A stretch of 64,000 bases of DNA from Ekhidna lutea (GTDB lineage Bacteria; Bacteroidota; Bacteroidia; Cytophagales; Cyclobacteriaceae): positions 316,501-380,500 of the forward strand of contig NZ_FZPD01000004.1 of assembly GCF_900188325.1 (NCBI RefSeq), read 5' to 3'. Both the position numbers and the translations under genes were made by a program. Below, one piece after another: positions 19,028 to 27,587 of this stretch (within the stretch, counting starts at the first letter, position 1; each line of letters opens with the position of its first letter). The notes under the pieces are model-generated. The model worked only from the letters and a program-made list of their open reading frames with translations. It was not told the DNA's origin and made no database searches.

Positions 19028-19043
19028 TGTCAATGACTTGACA
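19028..19043. promoter_or_regulatory. Possible Crp/Fnr-family binding site
   Basis: TGTCA-N6-TGACA is a perfect 16-bp palindrome with the half-site length and spacing of Crp/Fnr sites (TGTGA-N6-TCACA in the classical case). It lies 76 bp before the oxidoreductase ATG. A Crp/Fnr regulator is encoded at 35096-35776. Confidence 0.35.
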
Positions 19044-19118
19044 ATCCTTGCCTGTTCTGTGTAACTTCAAAGCTATCAGAAAACCAAACGCGTATTATTG
19101 ACCTGATAAACTCAATCA

Positions 19119-20450
19119 ATGCAAAGAATTGTCATCATTGGAAATGGAATAGCAGGCATCACAGCAGCTCGTCATATCCGAAAACATTCGGATGACGAAA
19201 TCACTGTCATCTCCGGAGAAACGGATCATTTCTTTTCCCGAACAGCCCTTATGTACATATACATGGGCCACATGAAATACGAGAACACAAAGCCTTATGA
19301 AGATTGGTTTTGGAAAAAAAATCGAATAAATCTAAAGCGCGCCTGGGTTGAATTCATTGATTTTGAGAAGAAACAACTGCATCTGCAGAATAGCGATCAC
19401 ATAGAATATGATAAGCTGCTCCTTGCAACAGGAAGTAAGTCCAACATGTTTGGATGGCCGGGGCAGGACTTAAAGGGCGTGCAGGGTCTTTATTCATACC
19501 AGGACCTTGAGTTAATGGAGGAAAACACTCAGGGAATAAATAATGCCGTGATTATTGGTGGTGGCCTTATCGGAGTAGAGATGGCCGAAATGCTTCATTC
19601 ACGAGGTATCCCCGTAACTTTTCTAATTAGAGAAAAACACTTTTGGGATAATATGCTTCCGCAGGAAGAAGCAATATTGATAGATAAGCATCTCTCCAAA
19701 CATGGGATTGATCTAAGACAGGAGACAGAACTTGAAGAAATACTTGATGATGGTAGTGGAAAGGTCAAGGGTATAAAAACGAAATCAGGTGAAACAATAG
19801 ATTGTCAGTTCGTGGGACTGACCGTGGGCGTACATCCAAATATTGATCTGGTTAAAGAATCGAAAATTGAAACGGACAGGGGTATTTTGGTTGATGAGTA
19901 TCTGCAAACAAATATTCCGGATGTATATGCAGCCGGTGATTGTGTTCAAATGAAAGAACCCATGCCCCATCGTAGAGCGATTGAGGCCGTATGGTATGCC
20001 GGACGAATGATGGGTGAGACTGTTGCGCTAACCCTGGCAGGAAAAAAGACAAAATACCAACCAGGAATATGGTTCAACTCTGCCAAATTCTTTGACATTG
20101 AATATCAAAACTACGGAATCGTTTTACCCCAATGTCCGGAAGATTCGAGTGCTTTTTATTGGGAAAGCCAAGATGCTGAAAAGTGTATCAAAATCATTTA
20201 CAAAAAAGACTCTCTCGAGGTTCAGGGTGTAAACATATTCGGTATTCGAAACAGACATGAGGTTTGGGATAAATGGCTGAGGGAAAAGCGAACGCTTGAT
20301 TACATCATTGCCAACCTGCCGGAAGCAAACTTTGATCCCGAATTTTTCAAACATTGGGAAGGTGAGATTCAGGAGAAATTCAATGAGGAGTTCCCGGATA
20401 AAAAGGTTGGAGTGAGGAGGAAAGGTTTATTGGAAAAGATTTTAGGGTGA
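19119..20450 (+). CDS. FAD-dependent NAD(P)H oxidoreductase
   Basis: 443 aa. Pyridine nucleotide-disulfide oxidoreductase fold: FAD-binding IIGNGIAGITAA at about 5-16, NAD(P)-binding VIIGGGLIGVEMAE at about 142-156 and the second FAD motif YAAGDC near 270. There is no CxxxxC redox disulfide, which places it nearer to NADH-nitrite or rubredoxin/ferredoxin reductase-type FAD modules than to glutathione reductase. It has an unusual C-terminal 100 residues of unknown role. It probably feeds or accepts electrons for the polyferredoxin encoded 0.5 kb downstream in the same direction. Confidence 0.85.
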   Translation: MQRIVIIGNGIAGITAARHIRKHSDDEITVISGETDHFFSRTALMYIYMGHMKYENTKPYEDWFWKKNRINLKRAWVEFIDFEKKQLHLQNSDHIEYDKLLLATGSKSNMFGWPGQDLKGVQGLYSYQDLELMEENTQGINNAVIIGGGLIGVEMAEMLHSRGIPVTFLIREKHFWDNMLPQEEAILIDKHLSKHGIDLRQETELEEILDDGSGKVKGIKTKSGETIDCQFVGLTVGVHPNIDLVKESKIETDRGILVDEYLQTNIPDVYAAGDCVQMKEPMPHRRAIEAVWYAGRMMGETVALTLAGKKTKYQPGIWFNSAKFFDIEYQNYGIVLPQCPEDSSAFYWESQDAEKCIKIIYKKDSLEVQGVNIFGIRNRHEVWDKWLREKRTLDYIIANLPEANFDPEFFKHWEGEIQEKFNEEFPDKKVGVRRKGLLEKILG

Positions 20451-20452
20451 GT

Positions 20453-20464
20453 TTAACCACAGAG
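20453..20464 (+). repeat. Left 12-bp terminal inverted repeat of the GxxExxY cassette
   Basis: TTAACCACAGAG, the exact reverse complement of the sequence at 20913-20924 on the other side of the GxxExxY gene. Further CAGAG and ACAGAGA motifs follow inside. Confidence 0.8.
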
Positions 20465-20475
20465 AGAACTGAGAT

Positions 20476-20928
20476 ATGAACAGAGAAAACAGAGAGTTGA
20501 GCATAAACGAGATCACAGAGAAAGTAATTGGCTGTGCGATTGCTGTGCATACTGAACTTGGTCCTGGACTACTTGAATCTGCATATCAAGAGTGTTTATT
20601 CCATGAACTTCAATTAGAAGGACTCAATGTTGAAAAAGAGAAACCATTACCACTAGTCTACAAGGACGTTAAAATGGAGTGCGGCTATCGCGTAGACCTT
20701 TTAGTTGAGAATAAGGTGATTATTGTAGAATTGAAATCAGTTGAAGCTCTTACAAATGTTCATGTAGCACAGGTACTTACTTACCTCAAGCTCTCAAATA
20801 ATAAAATTGGTCTTTTGATAAATTTCAATTCATTCCGAATTAAGGATGGATTGCGAAGACTAATCAATAAATACTATTCTCCTCCGATTTCTCAGCGTAT
20901 TAACTCCGATTCCTCTGTGGTTAAGTAG
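20476..20928 (+). CDS. GxxExxY family protein (PD-(D/E)XK-like)
   Basis: 150 aa. The name-giving motif is GLLESAY (G-L-L-E-S-A-Y) at about 30-36. The following GYRVDLLVENKVIIVELKSVE region has the Asp...Glu-x-Lys arrangement of PD-(D/E)XK nuclease-like folds. Function of the family is unknown. The gene separates the FAD oxidoreductase from the polyferredoxin and sits between perfect 12-bp inverted repeats. The right repeat (20913-20924) overlaps the last codons, and the stop lies just after it (20926-20928). The left repeat lies 11 bp before the ATG. This points to insertion as a cassette into a pre-existing operon. Confidence 0.85.
   Translation: MNRENRELSINEITEKVIGCAIAVHTELGPGLLESAYQECLFHELQLEGLNVEKEKPLPLVYKDVKMECGYRVDLLVENKVIIVELKSVEALTNVHVAQVLTYLKLSNNKIGLLINFNSFRIKDGLRRLINKYYSPPISQRINSDSSVVK
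20913..20924 (-). repeat. Right 12-bp terminal inverted repeat of the GxxExxY cassette
   Basis: CTCTGTGGTTAA, which encodes the last residues of the GxxExxY protein. It is the perfect inverted copy of 20453-20464. The distance between outer ends is 472 bp. Confidence 0.8.
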
Positions 20929-20946
20929 CAGGTAAAAAAGAAGATT

Positions 20947-22500
20947 ATGAAAGCAATCAGATTTACAGGACTTATTCTATTTCTCTTTTCATTGGGATTG
21001 TTCCTGAGTAGTTTTTTTATGTCGACACTTACGCTGACGGAGGAAACTTTTAACTCTATTGTTAAAAGTGAGCATCAGGAAACACTGAAGCCTGTACTTT
21101 CTGAAACGTTTGGGAACCAATATTCAACCAGCATTCCCTTTGTAAAGGAAATCAATCGTGCGGTGGAGGAAGTAAACGCGCAGGCAAAAACTAATCAGGA
21201 ATGGGATAAAGTTATTTATGATGACTATGCAGGATCATTGGCAAGAGCTTCTGCTGAGGGGTTTGTTCCTGAAAACAAGCTTTTGTTTTTTATTCTCATC
21301 TATGTTGTTGGAGCGATTGGTTCTTTAATGTTCATACTACCTCAAGTGAAATTAAATGGGCCTCCGGGAATTAAGAACAACCATATCTTTCATCATGCGC
21401 TCAACAATAAGGGTTGGATGGGAATACTAACTGGCGCTTTGCTTATTGGCTTTTATATCCTTCTTTACTTCTTTCCTGCGTACATCACCAACTGGATCAT
21501 TATTGTTGATCCATTACAAAAACTCATAAACCCATCCGCCACTTCAAGTCAATGGTTTCTGTATGGCTTCCTTTACACGTTCGCTGTGCTTGTGATGGGC
21601 GTTCGGATGCTCATTAAATACCGCCACAGCAAATACCAGATTTTTCGAACCATCTCCGTGATGTTTTTTCAGTTGGCATTTGCATTCCTGATCCCTGAAA
21701 TTCTAGTGCGCTTAAATCAGCCCTACTTCGATTTCAAAAACATGTGGCCACTTGACTATGACTTCTTCGATGCATGGCATATTAATACGCTTACTTCGTC
21801 AGGTGGTGTAGGCATTTTTATGTTCGCCTGGGGTATCACACTTTTTGTAGTCGGCGTTCCCTTATTTGTCTATTTTTTCGGGAAGCGGTGGTATTGTAGT
21901 TGGGTCTGCGGATGTGGCGGACTAGCGGAGACAGCAGGTGACCCTTTTAGACAGCTATCAGATAAATCTTTAAAAGCATGGCAAATAGAAAGATACCTGG
22001 TTCATGGTGTCCTTGTATTTGCAGTAATTATGACCATCGGGGTACTCTACACATTTATTACCGGTAGCAATACAATCATGGGATTAGATACCTACACGTA
22101 TTTGAGAAAGCCGTATGGGTTTGCCATTGGATCTATTTTCTCAGGAGTGGTAGGAACAGGTTTTTATCCCTTGATGGGCAATCGTGTCTGGTGCCGTTTT
22201 GGTTGTCCACTTGCCGCATACTTAGGGTTGGTGCAGCGGTTCAAATCAAAATTTAGAATTACCACCAATGGTGGTCAGTGCATTTCCTGTGGAAACTGCT
22301 CGACCTATTGCGAAATGGGGATAGATGTAAGATGGTATGCGCAAAGAGGCCAAAATATCATTCGCTCTTCATGTGTGGGCTGTGGAGTTTGCTCCTCCGT
22401 TTGTCCGCGAGGCGTCCTTAACCTCGAAAATAGAGACGAAGATGGGCGATTCAATCAACCAATTTTACTTGGTAACGATAGTTTTACCGTAAGTAAATAA
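20947..22500 (+). CDS. Membrane polyferredoxin (NapH/NosR/CcoG-like)
   Basis: 517 aa. About eight transmembrane helices carry a cytoplasmic CSWVCGCGG cysteine motif (Cys317 onward), a CRFGCPLAA motif near residue 413, and two 4Fe-4S ferredoxin motifs (CISCGNCSTYC from Cys445; CVGCGVCSSVCP from Cys476). These are hallmarks of NapH/NosR-type quinol- or thiol-linked electron-transfer membrane proteins. It lies in line with the FAD oxidoreductase upstream and the DM13 lipoprotein 2 bp downstream. The inferred role is to carry electrons between the cytoplasmic flavoprotein or quinone pool and the periplasm. The specific acceptor is unknown. Confidence 0.85.
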   Translation: MKAIRFTGLILFLFSLGLFLSSFFMSTLTLTEETFNSIVKSEHQETLKPVLSETFGNQYSTSIPFVKEINRAVEEVNAQAKTNQEWDKVIYDDYAGSLARASAEGFVPENKLLFFILIYVVGAIGSLMFILPQVKLNGPPGIKNNHIFHHALNNKGWMGILTGALLIGFYILLYFFPAYITNWIIIVDPLQKLINPSATSSQWFLYGFLYTFAVLVMGVRMLIKYRHSKYQIFRTISVMFFQLAFAFLIPEILVRLNQPYFDFKNMWPLDYDFFDAWHINTLTSSGGVGIFMFAWGITLFVVGVPLFVYFFGKRWYCSWVCGCGGLAETAGDPFRQLSDKSLKAWQIERYLVHGVLVFAVIMTIGVLYTFITGSNTIMGLDTYTYLRKPYGFAIGSIFSGVVGTGFYPLMGNRVWCRFGCPLAAYLGLVQRFKSKFRITTNGGQCISCGNCSTYCEMGIDVRWYAQRGQNIIRSSCVGCGVCSSVCPRGVLNLENRDEDGRFNQPILLGNDSFTVSK

Positions 22501-22502
22501 TT

Positions 22503-23171
22503 ATGAAACGAGTAGCATCTTTAATTTTTATTCTCACAGGCTGCATCGGTCAGGATGTGTTGATGGATGAGGTGAGTCCTGTAATCAGAATCACCAACCC
22601 AATTTCCACCATGGAGGTCAACACCACCTACCAATTTGAATACATGTTTTTGGATAATGTGGGCCTGGAAACGCAACCCAATTCCATCATCTGGACCACC
22701 TCTGATATGTCGAGGCTTACCATTGATCAAAACGGACTGGCTGAGTCACTTGACAATGGTGAGATAACCATCACCGTCTTTGCTAACTCAGGAGAACTTG
22801 AAGCCGACACCTCACTCACGTTTGAGATTACTGGGGATCCAACCATGATGGCGGATGACGAACGGACTGGGAAAATAATGACTACCAGCAGTTATCAGCT
22901 TGAAGGGGACTTCAAACTTTTCAAAAGTGGAGATGACCTGATCGTGGATATCGCCTCAAACTATGTTGCTGATGATAATCTGCCCGGATTATATGTTTAC
23001 CTGACAAACAATCCAAATTCACCGAGCGGAGGATATGAAATTGGTGCCGTACAGGTATTTTCTGGTGCGCACAAATACACCATTCCAGATGTGGGTCTTC
23101 TGGATTATGACTATTTATTCTACTACTGCAAACCGTTTAAAGTCAAAGTTGGCCATGGAGATATTGAATAA
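22503..23171 (+). CDS. DM13-domain lipoprotein with BIG2-like domain
   Basis: 222 aa. The lipobox ILTGC has Cys14. Residues of about 25-112 resemble a bacterial Ig-like (BIG2) domain (NSIIWTTSDMSRLTIDQNGL). Residues of about 118-222 match DM13 (GDFKLF..LPGLYVYLTNN...IGAVQVFSGAHKYTIPD), with the conserved cysteine at 209 in YYCKPF. DM13 has been proposed to be a redox domain. The gene overlaps its downstream neighbour by 17 bp and follows the polyferredoxin by 2 bp, so an extracytoplasmic electron-carrier role is a reasonable inference. Confidence 0.75.
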   Translation: MKRVASLIFILTGCIGQDVLMDEVSPVIRITNPISTMEVNTTYQFEYMFLDNVGLETQPNSIIWTTSDMSRLTIDQNGLAESLDNGEITITVFANSGELEADTSLTFEITGDPTMMADDERTGKIMTTSSYQLEGDFKLFKSGDDLIVDIASNYVADDNLPGLYVYLTNNPNSPSGGYEIGAVQVFSGAHKYTIPDVGLLDYDYLFYYCKPFKVKVGHGDIE

Positions 23172-24039
23172 TTACAAAAAGCTCTCACTTGCTATCCTTC
23201 TAACCATCCCATTTCTAGCAAGTGCCGGAGGGGGATGGACCAAACAAAAAGGAACTGCCTATTACAAAGTATCACAATGGTGGGTGGTGGCTGCAAAACA
23301 TTACACTGGAACCGGTGGAATAGACCCAAATGTGACAACCGGCACATTCAACACTTCTTTCTATGGCGAGTATGGAATAACAGATCGACTGACGGGGATC
23401 GTTTATTTTCCATTTTTTTCCAGAACATTTAGAAACGAACAAGTATCCGGAACAAACGGAATGGTGACTTCTCCCGGAGAAGCAGTTAACTCGATTGGGG
23501 ATACTGACATTGCGGTAAAATATGGACTTAGCAAGCCGGGAAGCAAGTTTGTTTTTGCGGGCACACTTCTGTTAGGGCTTCCGCTTGGTAAGAATGATGG
23601 CGGAAGTGATGGATCCCTTCAAACAGGAGATGGGGAATTCAACCAGATGGTAAGATTTGATTTAAGTCGTTCATTTTCCATTGGTAAGATCAATGCGTAT
23701 GGAAATATCTACACCGCCTTTAATAATCGAACCAATAATTTCTCTGATGAATTCCGAGCTGGTGGGGAGGTAGGCGCATCGTTTCTCAAAAACAAATTAT
23801 GGGGGATTGTTAGAGTAGATATGGTTGAGTCCTTGCAGAATGGCCTCAGCTCTGCCGAAGGTAGTAGTGGTGCTACCATTTTTGCTAACAACACAGAATT
23901 CATTTCGTATACATATGAGGCCGCCTATTACGCTACAGATAAGCTGGGATTCTCTGCATCATATGGAGGTGCATTTAGTGCTAAGCTTATTTTCGCCAGC
24001 CCCTCCTATTCCGTGGGAGTGTTTCTTGACCTGAAATAA
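23155..24039 (+). CDS. Outer-membrane beta-barrel protein of the redox operon
   Basis: 294 aa from the ATG at 23155. The signal peptide (KKLSLAILLTIPFLASAGGGW) fixes this start; a longer frame beginning at 23035 would bury it. The mature protein is a series of amphipathic beta strands (GTAYYKVSQWWVVAAKHY, TSFYGEYGITDRLTGIVYFPFF) ending in SVGVFLDLK, as in small outer-membrane barrels or channels. The start lies inside the DM13 gene, indicating translational coupling. Substrate unknown. Confidence 0.7.
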   Translation: MEILNNYKKLSLAILLTIPFLASAGGGWTKQKGTAYYKVSQWWVVAAKHYTGTGGIDPNVTTGTFNTSFYGEYGITDRLTGIVYFPFFSRTFRNEQVSGTNGMVTSPGEAVNSIGDTDIAVKYGLSKPGSKFVFAGTLLLGLPLGKNDGGSDGSLQTGDGEFNQMVRFDLSRSFSIGKINAYGNIYTAFNNRTNNFSDEFRAGGEVGASFLKNKLWGIVRVDMVESLQNGLSSAEGSSGATIFANNTEFISYTYEAAYYATDKLGFSASYGGAFSAKLIFASPSYSVGVFLDLK

Positions 24040-24082
24040 TTTGTCCAAATCCTTCTTATCTTCTCGTCTTAAATAAAAAACG

Positions 24083-24400
24083 ATGGGACAAAAAGGGGAT
24101 AAACACACGAATGAAGCGCAGTTATCAGCCGATCTTCTGGTAGAAAAATTATCAGTTATTGATGGCATTACTTCCAAAAAAATGTTCGGAGGACACGGGA
24201 TTTTTCATGAAGGAAGAATGTTTGCAATCGTTGACTCAAAAGGTACATGTTCACTAAAAACCGACGCTTCTAATGAAGAAGATTTCAGAAATGAAGGAGC
24301 AGAAAAGCATGGCAAAATGCCCTATTACGCTATTCCAGAAAGAGTTTTCAATAGTAACGAATTGACTGAGTGGGCAAAGAAATCCATTGCAATTAAGTAG
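24083..24400 (+). CDS. TfoX/Sxy N-terminal domain protein
   Basis: 105 aa. The signature KKMFGGHGIFHEGRMFAIVD matches the TfoX N-terminal domain. There is no TfoX C-terminal domain. In gammaproteobacteria Sxy/TfoX induces competence with CRP; stand-alone N-terminal-domain proteins in Bacteroidota have no established function. It is a separate small gene between the redox operon and phoD. Confidence 0.8.
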   Translation: MGQKGDKHTNEAQLSADLLVEKLSVIDGITSKKMFGGHGIFHEGRMFAIVDSKGTCSLKTDASNEEDFRNEGAEKHGKMPYYAIPERVFNSNELTEWAKKSIAIK

Positions 24401-24450
24401 GGTTAATGATTGATTAATATCAGGTTCATGCATTTTATAGATGTGGAATT

Positions 24451-24458
24451 TACCTTCG
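24451..24458 (+). promoter_or_regulatory. Putative -7 element of phoD
   Basis: TACCTTCG matches TAnnTTCG/TAnnTTTG, 17 bp before the phoD ATG. No convincing -33 TTTG accompanies it. Confidence 0.3.
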
Positions 24459-24474
24459 TGTAAAATCTACACTC

Positions 24475-26010
24475 ATGAAATATTTACTCACAATCACATT
24501 AGCCTCTCTTCTATATTGCTGCACTCAGCCGGAAAAACACGCTCCTCTTGTTGAAGATACTGCTCATCTCCGAGATTCCTCAATGGCGCCTTTCTATCAT
24601 GGTGTTGCTTCCGGCGATCCATTGTATTCACAAGTAATTATTTGGACGAGAGTAACACCTGAAGATTCACTTCCGGAAGTAGATGTGGTCTGGGAAATAG
24701 CTGCTGATGATAGTTTTCAGGAAATCATAAAAACAGGGACAGTAACCACCGACCCGGGGCGAGACTATACGGTAAAAATTGATGTGGATGGATTATCTGA
24801 AGGTCAGAAGTATTTCTATCGATTTCATGCTTTAGGCAAATCATCCATGATTGGAAGAACCAAAACCGCTTCAATTAAACCTCAAAATTTAATGTTCGGG
24901 GTGGTCAGCTGCAGCAACTACGAGTGGGGATATTTCAATTCCTATGGCGCACTTGCACAGGAAAATCTGGATGCGGTCATTCATCTGGGAGATTACATTT
25001 ATGAATACGCTCCGGGAGGTTATGGTGACACAACTCTTGGTAGATCTCCAATTCCAAACAAAGAAATAATAACGCTTCAGGATTATCGATCCAGATATTC
25101 ACAATATCGGCTGGATAAAGATCTGATAGCTGCACACGCCAACCATCCTTTTATAAACATTTGGGATGATCACGAAATCGCCAACAATTCCTATAAAGAT
25201 GGAGCGCAAAATCATCAACCGGATGAAGGAAGTTATGAAGAGCGAAAGAATATTGCACGTCAGGTATTCTATGAATGGATACCCATTCGGGAAAGCGATC
25301 AGCATTACCGGAAGCTTCAATTTGGTGACATGGCTGATCTTATCATGCTGGATGAGCGACTGGAACGCACATTTATTGCAGACAGTCTTGGAGATCCAAC
25401 ATTGATGGATTCTTCAAGAACCATGCTAGGTAAAGAGCAGCTTCTTTGGTTTACTACCCAGCTAAAGGTCTCACAAGCAAAATGGAAGGTGGTGGGAAAT
25501 CAGGTAATCTACTCCTACCTTAACTGGGGTCACGAAGATTTTACTATCAATCTCGATTCATGGGATGGATATCCGATCGAACAGCAGCAGATTGCTGATG
25601 TGATCAAATCCAAGCCGGTAGAAAATGTGGTATTCATAACCGGTGACACGCATACAGCATGGGCATTTGAATCGACTAACAAACCCTTTGATGAATACAA
25701 TCAGGAGACCGGTGAAGGTGCCTTTGCAGTAGAATTTGGTACCACATCCATCAACTCTGCCAATTCAAATGAAAGCTATTCTGATAGTGTAGTACTCGTT
25801 CATGAAAATCGGATTACTGATTCACCTGTGAACCCACACCTAAAGTGGACCAACATGAGAGACCATGGCTATATGATACTTACCTTGACAGAAGACAGAG
25901 CAATGGCCACTTGGAAGTTTATGAAAACAATAGAAGAACCTAGCCTTGAAATAAAGGAAGTGAAGAATATTTGGATGAACAGTGGGGAAGTGAAATTGCA
26001 ATCAAACTAA
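24475..26010 (+). CDS. phoD: PhoD-type alkaline phosphatase/phosphodiesterase lipoprotein
   Basis: 511 aa. Lipoprotein-type signal peptide with Cys15/Cys16 (LLYCC). An N-terminal Ig-like PhoD domain (GVASGDPLYSQVIIWTRVTP) precedes the metallophosphoesterase core: GVVSCSN, HLGDYIYEY, NIWDDHEIANN, GNQVIYS and ITGDTHTAWAFE provide the Fe/Ca ligands of the family. It hydrolyses phosphomono- and diesters outside the cytoplasm. The stop codon overlaps that of the convergent J-domain gene by 4 bp. Confidence 0.93.
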   Translation: MKYLLTITLASLLYCCTQPEKHAPLVEDTAHLRDSSMAPFYHGVASGDPLYSQVIIWTRVTPEDSLPEVDVVWEIAADDSFQEIIKTGTVTTDPGRDYTVKIDVDGLSEGQKYFYRFHALGKSSMIGRTKTASIKPQNLMFGVVSCSNYEWGYFNSYGALAQENLDAVIHLGDYIYEYAPGGYGDTTLGRSPIPNKEIITLQDYRSRYSQYRLDKDLIAAHANHPFINIWDDHEIANNSYKDGAQNHQPDEGSYEERKNIARQVFYEWIPIRESDQHYRKLQFGDMADLIMLDERLERTFIADSLGDPTLMDSSRTMLGKEQLLWFTTQLKVSQAKWKVVGNQVIYSYLNWGHEDFTINLDSWDGYPIEQQQIADVIKSKPVENVVFITGDTHTAWAFESTNKPFDEYNQETGEGAFAVEFGTTSINSANSNESYSDSVVLVHENRITDSPVNPHLKWTNMRDHGYMILTLTEDRAMATWKFMKTIEEPSLEIKEVKNIWMNSGEVKLQSN

Positions 26011-26789
26011 ATGGTTGACCCTAAAAGCAAAACAATATATATAAAGCACATCCCTGCAATTAGACCACAGCTAAGTCGAAAATCTGTATATCGTTTGTTT
26101 CCAATAACAACCAGTGAAAAAGTAAAAATGATGATTGAAAACACATTTCTAAAAACATAAATGGTGTTATGAATGAAATATTCCCTTGTCCCTGAAGTGG
26201 CTCTAATTTTTTGCGGTACATCAAGAACCGCCGAGTACTTGATGATTACATCCTTGACTCTTGCATTTTTATATTCATTATAAAATGACCTGTCTGTAGG
26301 AATTCTTCTTCCATATGGCAAGGTTACATAGGTTGCTTCTCTGCCCAACACAATATCTTTAACCACATATGGATACTCATAGGCCGAATAATAATAGTCA
26401 TAAGTCAGAACCAAAGCAGTTAAAAAGAAAACCAGATTTAGCAATCTATAGTACCTGTAAAATTGCTGCTTCAGCTGTACCTGATACATCATAGCCTCTT
26501 GCTGCATCTTTATTTTATCCTTTACAAATGATGCCCTGCTCTTTTGCTCCTTATTGCTGTCATCAATTACTGTTTTGACCGGCACTCCTTGCAGGAAAAG
26601 GTCATACAAATTCCTGGTGGTCTGGTCTGACAGGATTTCATATGCTTCATTGATGCGTAAAATTTGTCCTGTAGCCCGAGGGTCTGGATTGATATCGGGG
26701 TGAAATCGCTTGACTAAGCTTCGATAAGCTGACTTGATTTTAGCCTGACTAGCTGTTTGCGGTACTCCTAAAATTTCATAATGATTCAT
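26007..26789 (-). CDS. J-domain membrane protein
   Basis: 260 aa starting at the ATG at 26789 (MNHYEILGVP), the canonical start of a J domain. The frame runs 29 codons further upstream into the intergenic region, which is unlikely to be translated. The J domain occupies residues of about 1-65 with RFHPDINPD (HPD motif). It is followed by a charged linker, one transmembrane helix (about 103-125) and two helices near the C-terminus (about 205-255). It lacks the Gly/Phe and zinc-finger regions of DnaJ. It probably recruits DnaK to the membrane; the client is unknown. Confidence 0.85.
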   Translation of the reverse strand: MNHYEILGVPQTASQAKIKSAYRSLVKRFHPDINPDPRATGQILRINEAYEILSDQTTRNLYDLFLQGVPVKTVIDDSNKEQKSRASFVKDKIKMQQEAMMYQVQLKQQFYRYYRLLNLVFFLTALVLTYDYYYSAYEYPYVVKDIVLGREATYVTLPYGRRIPTDRSFYNEYKNARVKDVIIKYSAVLDVPQKIRATSGTREYFIHNTIYVFRNVFSIIIFTFSLVVIGNKRYTDFRLSCGLIAGMCFIYIVLLLGSTI

Positions 26790-26859
26790 CGCGCTAAATC
26801 TATAAACAGAAATATTAGCTTGTGTCATTAAAGAGTCATTTTTAGTATTGATATAAGCA

Positions 26860-26867
26860 TACCTTTG
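26860..26867 (+). promoter_or_regulatory. Putative -7 element of the glycosyltransferase operon
   Basis: TACCTTTG is a perfect TAnnTTTG match 18 bp before the GTG start at 26886. The transcript would start about 10 nt ahead of the gene. Confidence 0.5.
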
Positions 26868-26885
26868 CGGCCTCAATAAAAAAGT

Positions 26886-27584
26886 GTGCTTTTAGGTAAA
26901 CCAGACGTTCGTGTAATAATCCCTGCATTTAATGAACAAAATGCGGTAGGTCTTGTGATCGATGAGATCCCAAAAGATTGGGTTACCGAAATCATCGTGG
27001 TAGACAATGGCTCTACGGACGACACCTTTGAACAAGCTCAATCAAGAGGCGCAACCACAATTAAAGAGCCAACCCGTGGCTATGGAAATGCCTGCCTCAA
27101 GGGCATGAAACACATTGCTGAATCCAAAACTCAGCCGGACATTCTAGTTTTTCTAGATGGAGATCATTCCGACTACCCAGAACAACTCATTGATCTTATC
27201 CAACCCATAATTGAAGGTGAAGCGGATCTTGTCATTGGGTCGCGAGCTTTGGGACAAAAAGAAAAAGGTAGCATGACGCCTCAGCAGGTTTTCGGCAACT
27301 GGCTGGCCACCACGCTTATTAAAATTTTTTATCGTAAGAAATACACTGATCTGGGGCCATTCAGAGCTATCCGATATGAAAGCCTCTTGACAATTGGCAT
27401 GAAAGATCGGACTTATGGGTGGACGGTAGAGATGCAATTAAAGGCCGCTAAACTAAATTTGCGAACGAAAGATGTGGCAGTGAATTATCGACAAAGGATC
27501 GGCGTTTCGAAGGTTAGTGGCACGATAAAAGGGACATTGGGTGCAGGGTATAAAATCATCTATACAATTTTTAAATATCTATAA
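26886..27584 (+). CDS. Family 2 glycosyltransferase, dolichyl/undecaprenyl-phosphate hexose synthase-like
   Basis: 232 aa from a GTG start. GT-A fold with VIIPAFNEQNAVGLVI, VVDNGSTDDT and the DGDHSDYP catalytic region. There are no transmembrane helices. It resembles soluble polyprenyl-phosphate mannosyl/glucosyl synthases that charge a lipid carrier. The multi-spanning GT-C-like protein two genes downstream is the type of enzyme that uses such carriers, which supports that reading. Confidence 0.85.
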   Translation: MLLGKPDVRVIIPAFNEQNAVGLVIDEIPKDWVTEIIVVDNGSTDDTFEQAQSRGATTIKEPTRGYGNACLKGMKHIAESKTQPDILVFLDGDHSDYPEQLIDLIQPIIEGEADLVIGSRALGQKEKGSMTPQQVFGNWLATTLIKIFYRKKYTDLGPFRAIRYESLLTIGMKDRTYGWTVEMQLKAAKLNLRTKDVAVNYRQRIGVSKVSGTIKGTLGAGYKIIYTIFKYL

Positions 27585-27587
27585 AAG

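Larger units (their letters stand above)
18771..19118. other. 348-bp non-coding region with multiple stems and palindromes
   Basis: No protein-coding frame is convincing. The region holds a minus-strand terminator (18771-18795), a nested stem structure (18800-18866) enclosing three tandem TAACC units, a perfect 8-bp inverted repeat (18932-18953) and a CRP-like 16-bp palindrome (19028-19043) before the oxidoreductase gene. Confidence 0.7.

Noticed and set aside
24083-24400. TfoX-like gene as evidence for a competence regulon together with comEC
   Set aside because: Only the N-terminal domain is present and it is 32 kb from comEC. A functional link in Bacteroidota is not established.
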